Of a stretch of DNA of 33,042 nt, positions 16,944-25,490 are shown piece by piece (within the stretch, counting starts at the first letter, position 1; the number at the start of each line of letters is the position of its first letter). Origin of the DNA: Nocardia carnea (lineage in GTDB: Bacteria > Actinomycetota > Actinomycetes > Mycobacteriales > Mycobacteriaceae); contig NZ_JARWOV010000107.1 of NCBI RefSeq assembly GCF_029868855.1, forward strand, positions 1 to 33,042, in the 5' to 3' direction. Both the position numbers and the translations under genes were made by a program. Under the pieces are notes generated by a model that made no database searches, had not been told where the DNA came from, and saw only the letters and a list, made by a program, of their open reading frames with translations.

Positions 16944-19900
16944 TCACAACCGGATGAAATCGGCGAGTGCCGATAATTCGCCGAGCGTTTCCGGGAGGAA
17001 TTCCGTCAGTAACGGGGAACGGACGATGACCGCGCGGCGCCGGGCGCGGCACAGCGTGTCGTGTACCAGGGCGGCCGACAGCAGCGAGCCGACCGGACCG
17101 GGTGCGTCCTCGGGAGTGGAGGTCGCCGGCGAAATCAGCACCACGGCCGCCTCCCGGCCGCGGAACATTTCGGGGGTACCGACCAGTACCTCTTCGATCC
17201 GGGCGCGGGACAGCAGGGTTCGGATCCGGCTCACCTGCGCCCGGTGTGGGGAGACAACGACGATATCGTGCGGCTGCAGTTGCCGGAGACCGGTGCCGTC
17301 GTTCCAGGTCCGGCCCAGTAGGTCGCGGATCTGCTGCAGAACTTCCCGAGCCTCGGCATCGGAGGACGTGGTGTTGCCGTGGTGCTCGACGAGCACGGTG
17401 GCGATACCGGGTTCGAGGGTTGCCCCGGGGTCCGCGGGCGCCGGGGCGGCACGCAACCGGTCGTCGAAGAACAGGCGTGACACCGGATCACTCACCCGTG
17501 GATGCATTCGGCGGGTCCGGCCCAGGAAGTAGCCGTGCGTCACAGGCAACGTTCGCCGTCCACCGGCCAGCCAGGTGAGGGCCGGGGTGTCCACCGGCTC
17601 CGGGTGGGGTCCGGGGCCGGGCCGGTGCCGTTCGGTGGGGTCGCCGGTGAGCAGCAGATTACGGGCGCTCACCGAGACGGCCGCGGTCGCTGCCAGTGGG
17701 AAGCTGTTCGCGTCGGCGATGACCAGCAGATCCAAGGCGTCCCGCGGGACTCGCGCAGGATCGGTGAAATCGTCCGGGGCGCCACCCACTACGCAACCGC
17801 GGATCGCGTTCGACAAGAACCGGGAGTAGCGGGTGGAGTCGAGCACCAGCCATTCGGGTGCCACGGCCGCGGCATCGCTTTTCGCGACGAGCTCCGGGAG
17901 CACACCGGCACGGACGATCGCGTCCAGCAGATTCTCCACCGGGGCGGCGGTGGGCGCGACGATCCCGATACGCCAGTTGTCCCGGGTGACCAGTGCGGCG
18001 ATCGCCTCGGCCAAGATGGCGGTTCGTCCCGTACCGGTGGGGGCTTGTACGGCCAGATAGGAGCGGTCCAGCGCGCGTAGCGTCGCGGTGATCGCGGTCG
18101 CGGAGTCACCCGAGGCCGCGGGCAGATCCGTGGATACCGGTTCCCCGCGGCGCGGGGACTCGAGGGTTCCGGTTCCGGGGGGACGTATGGAGGCGGACTG
18201 CTCGGTTGTGGGCGTGTGCGAATCGGCGGCAGCCGCGGATGTCGTGTGTGAATCGGTGCCGGGTGCGTGCGTCGAGGAGGAAGCCGGATGCGTGCCGAGA
18301 GGGCTGGAACTGTCTGTGCCCGTGTCCGTTTCGAGCATCCACGAGTGAGTTTGCGAGCTGCTGGACGCGTGTGGTCCGGGCTGGGTGCCTGTCGCCGGGG
18401 GCGCGGTCGGAACGAACGGGGCAGCCGAGGTAGCCGGAGTGGACCCCCTCCACCACCCGGCTGCGCCGGAGTGGGCGGCGCGCAAGCGGGGTGGGCGGCG
18501 AGCCAGGAGGTCGAATACCGGTGTATCCGGTAGCCCGGGCAGTGTGACGAGCAATCGCTCGCCGATTTCCTCGAGTGCTGCCGAATCGGCAGCCGGTGGG
18601 CCGGGCAGCGCTGGGGCGAGTGCGACCGGTAGTTCGTCGTGTGCCGCGGCGCCGGGTGAGAGGGTTTCCTCGAGCCGCACCGTATCGGTGAGGTCGGGCT
18701 CCACCGCACAGCCCAGTACGGTGGCCGGACCGACGGTCCGGATGGCCCGGGGTGCGCGGCGTTCCGCCTCGTAGACCACGTAGACGCGGGTGCCGGGCGC
18801 GAGCCCGGGGCCGGCGAGTCGTCCGCGCAGGCGCAGGAAGCGGCGCACCGTATCGCCCGGACCGATATGCCATTTCGTATCCACCGCACACGAATCGGCC
18901 ACCATCACCCCGGGGTCCGGAGCCCATTCGGACAAGGGGTGGGTGAGCCGGTCGATATGGGCCCACCAGGAAGTCTGTTGTTCGCGGCGGTGATAGCCGA
19001 GCAGAGCTGCCGTCAGCGCCGCGACCCGGTGCGGGTCGGCTCCGGGGACGCCGGGCTGCCGGTCGGCAGCGGTCTCGGTGCGACCCGCGTACTCGGCGAG
19101 CGCCGCCTCGGTGGACGACGCACGCACGGCGGGTGTTTCCCGCAGCAGCCGGTCCAGGGCGCCGATATGGGCGCCGGGCGGGCGGGGTGAGGTTCCGACC
19201 GGCTCCTTGCGTAACCGGTCGGCGAGCCACAGCACGGTGCGGCCGTCCGCCTCGCCGGGATGGCCGAGCGTGGCCGCGACCCGGTGCAGGGCGTAGGAGC
19301 GGGTGCCGAGGACGAAGGCGCCACGCACGATCGGATACAGGTCCACCAGAACACCGGTCCGCAACAGCGAGTCCACCGTTTCCTCTCCGGCGCCGAGACG
19401 ACCGGCGGTGTGCAGCAACAGGGTTCGGGCGGCGGCGGTGTAGTGGAAGATATGCAGGTCGGGGTCGGCCAGCAATGGTTCGGTGAGCGTGGCCAGCAGA
19501 TCGGAGAACGCGCGGCGGGCGCCGTTACGAACAGCCGCGCGGCGCGACGGAGAGAGCTCGTCCGCCGGTGGTTCGACCGGTAGTTCGCAGGACAGCCGGA
19601 CCGATTCCCGGGAGGCCACCACCACCCGCAGGCGATCCGGTGCCACCGGGTGGGTGTACAGGGCAAGATCTCCGGGGGTGGCGGCCGGAAGCATATCCAG
19701 GGCCGCCGGATCCGCCGGCAGCAGCTCACCGCGACCGGAATGTTCCTGCCGCAGCTGGACAACCGCCTGCGCACGTAACCGGGTGAGGATACGTGCGGGC
19801 ACGTCGGGCGGGCTCGCGATCCGGGTGGTGAGGCGGTCGATGGTGGTGATGCCGGCCGCGCGCAGCGCCGTCCGGGTGGCCGGATCCATCCCGGCGACCA

Positions 19901-20627
19901 GCAGCAGATCGCGGGCCTCGGCGCGGGCGGCGAGGCAGACCGCACAGCTGCCGCAGGCGCGGAAGCGCGGATCACCCCATTGCACCGGCAGGAGTTCGGT
20001 CGAATGTTCGTCCAGGATCCGTTGTATCCGCAGGCGGCGCGCCAGATACACCGGTCGAACCTCGGCTACCTCGGCGATGTGTGTCTCGCCGCCGGCGTGA
20101 ATATGCATCTGCGGATCGACCGGTACCGACAGAGATCCCAGGAGCTCCGCGGCGGCGCCGAGCCGTAACGCGGTGGGCGCCGGCCGGTCTGGAGTGGCGC
20201 CGTGCAGACGCAAGCCGTGCGGGGTCCTCGTCACCAGGTCCACACGGGTGAAGAAGTCACCGTCGAAGAACACCGCGCCCAGCACCGCCGGAGCCCCGGT
20301 GCGGGCCGCGGCGACGGAGGTGGTGTGGGCGGCGGCGAGTTCGCCCAGCGGATCGTCCGGGTCGGCGGGCGGGGGGAGTTCCACCACGCCGGCCCCATGG
20401 CGGTTTCGCACCGCGGTACGCAGCTCGGCGAATCGCGTGTATCCGGAAGCCGCATCTGCCGCTACCCCGGATACGCCGAAACCGGTGGTTCCGGCCGGTA
20501 TTCCGCTGTCGCGTGCTGGGACGGTGCCGAGTTCGGCGTCGAGCCCGCGCAGCAGCGCGAACTCACAGCGCGCGCCGCGCTCCAGATCCGTGGCGCCGTA
20601 CACCACCCGATCACCGACAACGAACAC
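16944..20627 (-). CDS. TM0106-type RecB-like nuclease/Upf1-like helicase with eroded catalytic motifs
   Basis: This 1,227-residue protein joins a RecB/Cas4-like N-terminal domain (about 1-300), an RNase-H-like region (about 340-500), a Ser/Thr/Pro-rich linker (about 720-840) and a superfamily-1 Upf1-like helicase domain (about 845-1227). Four cysteines fit a Cas4/AddB iron-sulfur site: Cys21 (RCEF) and Cys225/228/231 (CGSCAVC). The nuclease keeps Asp130 (RVDLVTR), but the strand where DTK or ExK is expected reads HGATPD. Walker A reads PTGTGRT with Arg868 for Lys. Walker B reads VIADANS instead of DEA. RRMHP (near 1039) and the FRGRE motif (near 1157) are present. The GTG at 20627 has GGAGGG six bases upstream and fits the family start VFVVGDRVVY. 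It follows deaD on the same strand. It is probably a catalytically weak or dead DNA/RNA-binding protein, but in frame throughout. Confidence 0.82.
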   Translation of the reverse strand: MFVVGDRVVYGATDLERGARCEFALLRGLDAELGTVPARDSGIPAGTTGFGVSGVAADAASGYTRFAELRTAVRNRHGAGVVELPPPADPDDPLGELAAAHTTSVAAARTGAPAVLGAVFFDGDFFTRVDLVTRTPHGLRLHGATPDRPAPTALRLGAAAELLGSLSVPVDPQMHIHAGGETHIAEVAEVRPVYLARRLRIQRILDEHSTELLPVQWGDPRFRACGSCAVCLAARAEARDLLLVAGMDPATRTALRAAGITTIDRLTTRIASPPDVPARILTRLRAQAVVQLRQEHSGRGELLPADPAALDMLPAATPGDLALYTHPVAPDRLRVVVASRESVRLSCELPVEPPADELSPSRRAAVRNGARRAFSDLLATLTEPLLADPDLHIFHYTAAARTLLLHTAGRLGAGEETVDSLLRTGVLVDLYPIVRGAFVLGTRSYALHRVAATLGHPGEADGRTVLWLADRLRKEPVGTSPRPPGAHIGALDRLLRETPAVRASSTEAALAEYAGRTETAADRQPGVPGADPHRVAALTAALLGYHRREQQTSWWAHIDRLTHPLSEWAPDPGVMVADSCAVDTKWHIGPGDTVRRFLRLRGRLAGPGLAPGTRVYVVYEAERRAPRAIRTVGPATVLGCAVEPDLTDTVRLEETLSPGAAAHDELPVALAPALPGPPAADSAALEEIGERLLVTLPGLPDTPVFDLLARRPPRLRAAHSGAAGWWRGSTPATSAAPFVPTAPPATGTQPGPHASSSSQTHSWMLETDTGTDSSSPLGTHPASSSTHAPGTDSHTTSAAAADSHTPTTEQSASIRPPGTGTLESPRRGEPVSTDLPAASGDSATAITATLRALDRSYLAVQAPTGTGRTAILAEAIAALVTRDNWRIGIVAPTAAPVENLLDAIVRAGVLPELVAKSDAAAVAPEWLVLDSTRYSRFLSNAIRGCVVGGAPDDFTDPARVPRDALDLLVIADANSFPLAATAAVSVSARNLLLTGDPTERHRPGPGPHPEPVDTPALTWLAGGRRTLPVTHGYFLGRTRRMHPRVSDPVSRLFFDDRLRAAPAPADPGATLEPGIATVLVEHHGNTTSSDAEAREVLQQIRDLLGRTWNDGTGLRQLQPHDIVVVSPHRAQVSRIRTLLSRARIEEVLVGTPEMFRGREAAVVLISPATSTPEDAPGPVGSLLSAALVHDTLCRARRRAVIVRSPLLTEFLPETLGELSALADFIRL

Positions 20628-20660
20628 CCACGGCCCTCCTGCAACCCAGCGATCCGCCCC

Positions 20661-20680
20661 GTGTGCGGGTACCCGCACAC
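20661..20680. promoter_or_regulatory. 20-bp perfect palindrome in the leader of the nuclease-helicase gene
   Basis: GTGTGCGGGTACCCGCACAC equals its own reverse complement, with CC/GG pairs continuing outside one mismatch. It lies 34-53 bp before the GTG at 20627 and just after a possible -10 box at 20693-20698. It could be a dimeric repressor site overlapping the first transcribed bases, or an RNA hairpin with almost no loop. A terminator role is unlikely because it precedes the gene. Confidence 0.7.
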
Positions 20681-20692
20681 CGGACGCGGCCC

Positions 20693-20698
20693 ACTGTA
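20693..20698 (-). promoter_or_regulatory. Possible -10 element of the nuclease-helicase gene
   Basis: On the minus strand TACAGT matches the TANNNT pattern and would start transcription near 20686, directly before the 20-bp palindrome. No clear -35 box is seen. The gene could also be read through from deaD, 108 bp upstream. Confidence 0.35.
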
Positions 20699-20735
20699 AT
20701 CACCGGCTCCGGCCTGGTGGGACGGACCGTGGAAT

Positions 20736-22547
20736 CTACGACCGCGGTTTACGCCGCTCGTGCCGTTTGGGTCCGTCGCGCCGCGGCCCTCGGCCGATCG
20801 AGCGATGCCCGGGCGGGCCCTGGTCGAGCTGCAACTGGATCAGCACGCCGCTGATCCGGGTACTGCGCAGCGCCTCCAGGGTTTCCGGCGGCAACGTGGC
20901 CGGCAATTCCACGAGACTGTGATCGGGGCGGATACTGATATGCCCGAAATCGCTGCGCCGCAGACCACCCTCGTTGGCGATCGCACCCACGATCGCGCCC
21001 GGCACCACGCGATGCCGTTTGCCGACGCTGATGCGGTAGGTTGCCAGCTCCGCATCGGTGGTGCGATGGCGGCTCGGCCCGCGACGGTCGTCGAAACCGC
21101 CGTCGTCGAAGTTGCGCGGCGCGCGTTCCCGGCGCGGACGCTCCACCGGCTCCGGTTCGGCTTCGAGGAAGAAGCTCTCGCCGTCGTGCGCGGCGACCGC
21201 CAAGGCCGCGGCGATATCGGCCAGCGGAGTGTTGTGCTCCTGCTCGTAGTCCTCGATCAGTTTGCGGAACAGTGACAGATTGTCCGAGCTGAGATTCTCG
21301 GTGATCGCATCGCCGAACTTCGCGACCCGCTGCGCGTTCACATCGTCGACACTGGGCAGCTGCATCTCGGTGAGCGGATGCCGGGTCGCGCGTTCGATGG
21401 ATTTGAGCAGATGACGTTCCCGGGGGGCGACGAACAGCAGGGCCTCGCCGCTGCGGCCCGCACGTCCGGTACGGCCGATTCGGTGCACATAGGACTCGGT
21501 GTCGTGCGGGATGTCGTAGTTCACCACATGCGAGATGCGATCCACGTCGAGGCCGCGGGCCGCGACATCGGTGGCGACCAGGATATCGAGAGTGCCCGCC
21601 TTCAACTGCCCGATGGTGCGTTCACGCTGGGCCTGGGCGATATCGCCGTTGATCGCCGCGGCCGAGAACCCGCGGGCGCGCAACTTCTCGGCAAGCTCCT
21701 CGGTGGCCTGTTTGGTGCGTACGAAGATGATCATCGCCTCGAACGCCTCGACCTCGAGGATCCGGGTGAGGGCGTCGAGTTTGCGCTGATGCGAGACCAG
21801 CACCCAGCGCTGGGTGATATTGGTGGCGGTGCTGGTCTTGGACTTGACCGTGATCTCGACCGGCTCACGCAGGTACTGCTTGGAGATCTTGCGGATCGCG
21901 GCGGGCATCGTGGCGGAGAACAGCGCCACCTGCTTCTGCGCGGGGGTATCGGCGAGGATGCGTTCGACATCCTCCTGGAACCCCATCTTCAGCATCTCGT
22001 CGGCTTCGTCGAGCACCAGGTAGCGGAGCTGGGACAGGTCCAGCGTGCCCTTCTCCAGGTGATCGATCACCCGGCCGGGAGTACCCACCACCACCTGCGC
22101 GCCGCGGCGCAGACCGGACAACTGCACGCCATAGCTCTGCCCGCCGTAGATCGGCAGCACATGGGTATTCGGCATATGCGTGGCGTAGCGGCCGAACGCC
22201 TCGGCGACCTGGATCGCGAGTTCCCGGGTCGGGGCGAGTACCAGGGCGGCCGGCTGTTTGCCGGTCGGCCGGTCCTGCAGCAATCCCATGAGGATCGGGA
22301 TGGCGAACGCCGCCGTCTTACCGGTACCGGTCTGTGCGAGACCCACCACATCAGCCCCCTCGAGCAGCGGGGGGATGGTCGCGGCCTGGATAGGGGAAGG
22401 GGATTCATAGCCGACATCGGCAATGGCCGAGAGGATTCGGTCATCGATTCCGAGATCGGCGAAGGACGGTCCGGCGGATTCGGCGTTTTCGGCTTGTGCG
22501 TCGCCAGGGTTTCCGTCGAGGCTGCCGTCGCCCTGATTGGTACTCAT
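20736..22547 (-). CDS. deaD: DEAD-box ATP-dependent RNA helicase (DeaD/CsdA type)
   Basis: This 603-residue RNA helicase unwinds structured RNA during ribosome assembly, decay and cold adaptation. After a 25-residue acidic lead it has the Q motif (SFADLGIDDRILSAI, GYESPSPIQ), Walker A AQTGTGKT near 70-77, PTRELA near 105, DEAD near 175, SAT near 207 and HRIGRTGRAG near 345. About residues 510-575 form the DbpA-type RNA-binding domain (TYRISVGKRHRVVPGAI, ISIRPDHSLVELP), and the tail is basic. All catalytic motifs are intact. The frame stays open far upstream, but family similarity and the divergent gene set the start at the ATG at 22547. That ATG has no ribosome binding site and lies eight bases after a TAAACT box, so the mRNA may be leaderless. 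It matches M. tuberculosis Rv1253 in kind and neighbourhood. Confidence 0.96.
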   Translation of the reverse strand: MSTNQGDGSLDGNPGDAQAENAESAGPSFADLGIDDRILSAIADVGYESPSPIQAATIPPLLEGADVVGLAQTGTGKTAAFAIPILMGLLQDRPTGKQPAALVLAPTRELAIQVAEAFGRYATHMPNTHVLPIYGGQSYGVQLSGLRRGAQVVVGTPGRVIDHLEKGTLDLSQLRYLVLDEADEMLKMGFQEDVERILADTPAQKQVALFSATMPAAIRKISKQYLREPVEITVKSKTSTATNITQRWVLVSHQRKLDALTRILEVEAFEAMIIFVRTKQATEELAEKLRARGFSAAAINGDIAQAQRERTIGQLKAGTLDILVATDVAARGLDVDRISHVVNYDIPHDTESYVHRIGRTGRAGRSGEALLFVAPRERHLLKSIERATRHPLTEMQLPSVDDVNAQRVAKFGDAITENLSSDNLSLFRKLIEDYEQEHNTPLADIAAALAVAAHDGESFFLEAEPEPVERPRRERAPRNFDDGGFDDRRGPSRHRTTDAELATYRISVGKRHRVVPGAIVGAIANEGGLRRSDFGHISIRPDHSLVELPATLPPETLEALRSTRISGVLIQLQLDQGPPGHRSIGRGPRRDGPKRHERRKPRS

Positions 22548-22555
22548 TGACCAGG

Positions 22556-22561
22556 AGTTTA
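22556..22561 (-). promoter_or_regulatory. Putative -10 element of deaD (leaderless)
   Basis: On the minus strand TAAACT is followed by eight bases and then the deaD ATG. There is no Shine-Dalgarno-like sequence between them. The -35 region is not clear. Confidence 0.4.
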
Positions 22562-22595
22562 CTGGTACGGCCTGGTCGTCCGGCCCACCGGCCCA

Positions 22596-22601
22596 TACGG
22601 T
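22596..22601 (+). promoter_or_regulatory. Putative -10 element of the amidase gene (leaderless)
   Basis: TACGGT is followed by six bases (GTCAGC) and then the ATG at 22608, with no ribosome binding site. Both divergent genes in this 60-bp gap therefore look leaderless. Confidence 0.4.
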
Positions 22602-22607
22602 GTCAGC

Positions 22608-23444
22608 ATGGATGCCGACCCCGCCGATCAGCCGCGCGCGGACGCGCCGGCGCTGGCCGTGGTGCAGTTCGCACCCCATACCGATATCGACGCCAACCTG
22701 GCGGCCCTCACCGAGCGGGTGCGCGCCGCCGCCGACCAGGGCGCACGCATCGTGGTCGCCCCCGAGTACTCGATGTTCGCCCTGGGCCGGCTCGACGAAC
22801 GGATACACGGCGCGGCCCAGCCGCTCGACGGCCCGTTCGTCACCGCCCTCGCGCGCCTCGCCGCCGATACCGGAGTGCATCTGGTGGCCGGTGTGGTCGA
22901 GACCACCGCACCGGACGACGGCCGGATCCACAACACCCTGGTCGTACTGGGGCCCGACGGCGCGCTGATGACGCATTACCGCAAAGTGCACCTGTACGAC
23001 GCTTTCGGTCAGCGTGAATCGGAGATCGTGCGCCCCGGCCCGCTTACGGACCCACCCGTGTTCACCGCCGCCGGGCTCACGTTCGGTCTGCAAACCTGTT
23101 TCGACCTCCGCTTCCCGGAGGGTTTCCGGCGCCTCGCCGCCGCAGGTGCGCAGGTCCTGCTGTTGCCCGCCCAATGGATACCGGGCCCGGGAAAAGTCGA
23201 CCAGTGGACCACTCTGCTGCGGGCGCGGGCCATCGAGAACACCGTCTACCTGGCCGCGGCCGACCAATGCGGGCCGCGCGGCGCGGGTCATTCGATGATC
23301 GTCGACCCGGCGGGACGGGTCGTGAACGACCTGGCCGACGAACCGGGGATCGCGCTGGCGCCGCTGGAGCCGGATTTGCTGGACAAGGTCCGCCGGACCA
23401 ACCCGAGCCTGTCGCTGCGCAGATTCACCGTCGCGACGCCGTAG
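22608..23444 (+). CDS. Carbon-nitrogen hydrolase (nitrilase superfamily amidase)
   Basis: This 278-residue cytosolic amidase has the full nitrilase-superfamily catalytic set: Glu53 in VVAPEYSMF, Lys126 in HYRKVHLYD, Cys164 in QTCFDLRFPE, and the second Glu137 in FGQRESE. The sequence resembles the Nit-type branch that hydrolyses deaminated glutathione and similar omega-amides. In a mycothiol organism the substrate may differ, and this assignment is inference from the motif neighbourhood only. About 15 acidic residues precede the first strand (ALAVVQFAPH). It diverges from deaD, and a phosphoribosyltransferase follows 132 bp downstream. Confidence 0.92.
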   Translation: MDADPADQPRADAPALAVVQFAPHTDIDANLAALTERVRAAADQGARIVVAPEYSMFALGRLDERIHGAAQPLDGPFVTALARLAADTGVHLVAGVVETTAPDDGRIHNTLVVLGPDGALMTHYRKVHLYDAFGQRESEIVRPGPLTDPPVFTAAGLTFGLQTCFDLRFPEGFRRLAAAGAQVLLLPAQWIPGPGKVDQWTTLLRARAIENTVYLAAADQCGPRGAGHSMIVDPAGRVVNDLADEPGIALAPLEPDLLDKVRRTNPSLSLRRFTVATP

Positions 23445-23576
23445 GCGAATCCCGCCGACGACCCGCGGGACCGCGTATCGGGTCCGCTCGGCCCGCACCG
23501 CCTCGCACGATGCAGGCGGCTGTCCTACGGCGGAGATCTACGACGACGCCGTTGGAAGCGGGTAGCGTCGAAGGTG

Positions 23577-24215
23577 ATGCTCTACGCCGATCGGGTATCT
23601 GCCGGACGCGCGCTGGGAAAGGAACTGGGCCACCTGCGTGCGGGGGATCCGCTGGGGCCGGGTCCGCTGGTACTCGGCTTGCCGCGCGGGGGTGTGCCGG
23701 TGGCGGCGGCGGTCCGGGAGGTGATCGGCGGGGATCTGGATATTCTCCTGGTCCGCAAGCTGGGGGTGCCCTGGCAGCCCGAGCTGGCGGCGGGGGCGAT
23801 CGGCGAACACGGGGTGCGGGTGATCAACTCCGATGTGGTCCGCCAGACCGGGCTCGACACGGCGCGGCTCGATGCGATCGAAGCGGGGGAACGCGCTGAA
23901 CTGGAGCGGCGCAGCGTGATGTGGCGAGGTGATCGCCGACCCATTCCACTGCGAGACCGCACCGTGGTGATCGTCGACGACGGTATCGCCACCGGAGCGT
24001 CGGTCGTTGTGGCGTGCCGGGTGGCCCGCGCTCAGGAACCCCGTCACCTCGTCGTGGCGGTACCGGTCGCGGCGCCGGAGGCGCTCCCGCGGATCCGCGC
24101 GGAAGCCGACGAGGTGGTGTGCCCGCACGCACCGGCGGTGCTGGCCGGAGTGGGAGGCGCCTACCGGGATTTCCATCAGCTCGCCGACTCCGAGGTCAGC
24201 GAATTGCTCCGCTGA
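23577..24215 (+). CDS. Phosphoribosyltransferase-domain protein
   Basis: This 212-residue protein has the type I phosphoribosyltransferase fold. The PRPP-binding loop is VVIVDDGIATGASV at 130-143 with Asp134-Asp135, and the N-terminal LGLPRGGVPVAAAV (33-46) and LLVRKLGVPWQPELAAGAI (58-76) are typical of the stand-alone family seen in actinobacteria, often annotated as predicted phosphoribosyltransferases. The nucleobase acceptor is not known and the real reaction may not be nucleotide salvage. Start: GTG at 23574 and ATG at 23577 are adjacent; neither has a good ribosome binding site, and TAGCGT at 23563-23568 could be a -10 box for a nearly leaderless message. Confidence 0.9.
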   Translation: MLYADRVSAGRALGKELGHLRAGDPLGPGPLVLGLPRGGVPVAAAVREVIGGDLDILLVRKLGVPWQPELAAGAIGEHGVRVINSDVVRQTGLDTARLDAIEAGERAELERRSVMWRGDRRPIPLRDRTVVIVDDGIATGASVVVACRVARAQEPRHLVVAVPVAAPEALPRIRAEADEVVCPHAPAVLAGVGGAYRDFHQLADSEVSELLR

Positions 24216-24308
24216 GGTCTCCCTGCTGCCGGTGAGTTCTCCGAGTTGTTTCGGGGAGCCGGCAAGTCGGCCCGGAGCCGGTGAGGTCCCCGGGGATCGA
24301 GGTGAGTC

Positions 24309-24353
24309 GCTCCGGCCGAACCGCCGCGCAGGTCGGCGTGGTCCGGCCGGAGC
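24309..24353. terminator. Hairpin between convergent genes
   Basis: GCTCCGGCCG (24309-24318) pairs perfectly with CGGCCGGAGC (24344-24353) over a 25-base loop. It lies between the convergent phosphoribosyltransferase and acyl-CoA dehydrogenase genes, next to the stop codon of the latter. There is no T-tract, so termination is inferred from position. Nothing else is visible in the 24216-24359 gap. Confidence 0.5.
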
Positions 24354-24359
24354 AGGGGA

Positions 24360-25481
24360 TCACAGCTCCGGCTGCGCGTACTCACCCACGCGGTCGCTGA
24401 GGATCCGCAGGTGCTCCAGGCTGCTGCCGAGGGTGCGTTCGATGGCCGTCAGCCGGGCCACGTAATGACTCACCGGGTATTCGGAGGTGACCCCGATACC
24501 GCCGTGCATCTGGATCGCCTCCTGCCCGACATGCCGCGCCGAGCGGCTGACCTGCAGCCGGGCCCGGGACGCGATCACCGGGTCGGCGGAGTCGACCAGG
24601 GCCGCGGTGAGGTAGTAGCTCATGCTCCGGGCCAGCTCCAGCGAGACGTACATATTCGCGGCGCGCTGGGTGAGTGTCTGGAACTTCGACAGCGTCACCC
24701 CGAACTGCTTGCGCGTCTTCAGGTAGTCGGTGGTCAATCGCAGCGATTCCTCCATCGCCCCGATCGACTCGGCACACAACCCGGCCTGGGCCGCGACCAG
24801 TACCGATTCCAGAGTGGCGGTGGCATCGCCGGAACCCAGCAGTTCCGCCGGCGCGGCGGTGAATTCCACCTGTGCCCCACGCAGGTTGTCGACCGTCTTG
24901 TACGGCGTCCGCGTGACCCCGCTGGCGTCTGCCGCGACCAAGAACAGCCCGAGACCGCCGCCGGGCAGCGTCGCGCTCACCACCAGTTCGTCGGCACAGT
25001 CGCCGTGCGGTACCGGGTTCTTCACACCGGTCAGGGTGTAGGCCTCGCCGTCGGCGGTGGCGGTCGTCTCGACGGCGTGATCGGGCCATCGAGTGCCCGG
25101 CTCACCGTGCGCGAAGGCCAGCAGCTTCGACCCGGCCGCGACCTCGGGCAGGATCCGCTGCCGCTGATCGGCGCTACCGGCGGCACTGATCAACCCGCCG
25201 GGTACCAGCACCGCGTCCAGCAGCGGTTCCGGCGCGAGCCGGCGCCCGAACTCCTCGAGCACCAGCATGGTCTCCACCGGGCCGGCGTCCATTCCGCCGT
25301 CTTTCTCGGCGAAGCTCAGTCCGAGGACACCCAGTTCGGCGAGCTGCCCCCAGACCTGGCGGCTCCAGCCCAGGTCGGTTTCGGTGACGGCCAGTCGCGA
25401 TTCCGGGTTGTAATGGCGATTGAGCAGGTCACGCACGGTATCGCGGAGCATGACCTGTTCGTCGGTGAGATCGAAATCCAT
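24360..25481 (-). CDS. Acyl-CoA dehydrogenase family protein, probable non-catalytic partner subunit
   Basis: This 373-residue flavoprotein has the acyl-CoA dehydrogenase fold, starting DFDLTDEQVMLRDTVRDLL and ending with the FAD-contact region QEAIQMHGGIGVTSEYPV. It follows the larger acyl-CoA dehydrogenase gene after nine bases with GAGGTCAGG before its ATG, so the two are co-translated. At the position where the partner has NERTG, this chain reads AAQAGLC with no Glu, so the catalytic base seems absent. This fits the two-subunit FadE enzymes of actinobacteria (such as FadE26-FadE27), where one subunit is catalytic. Those work on steroid side chains or other bulky acyl-CoAs; the substrate here is unknown. 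Confidence 0.92.
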   Translation of the reverse strand: MDFDLTDEQVMLRDTVRDLLNRHYNPESRLAVTETDLGWSRQVWGQLAELGVLGLSFAEKDGGMDAGPVETMLVLEEFGRRLAPEPLLDAVLVPGGLISAAGSADQRQRILPEVAAGSKLLAFAHGEPGTRWPDHAVETTATADGEAYTLTGVKNPVPHGDCADELVVSATLPGGGLGLFLVAADASGVTRTPYKTVDNLRGAQVEFTAAPAELLGSGDATATLESVLVAAQAGLCAESIGAMEESLRLTTDYLKTRKQFGVTLSKFQTLTQRAANMYVSLELARSMSYYLTAALVDSADPVIASRARLQVSRSARHVGQEAIQMHGGIGVTSEYPVSHYVARLTAIERTLGSSLEHLRILSDRVGEYAQPEL

Positions 25482-25490
25482 AACCTGACC

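Noticed and set aside
22548..23498. 317-codon upstream extension of deaD
   Set aside because: It is antisense to the amidase gene, which has a complete catalytic set, and is not part of the helicase family.
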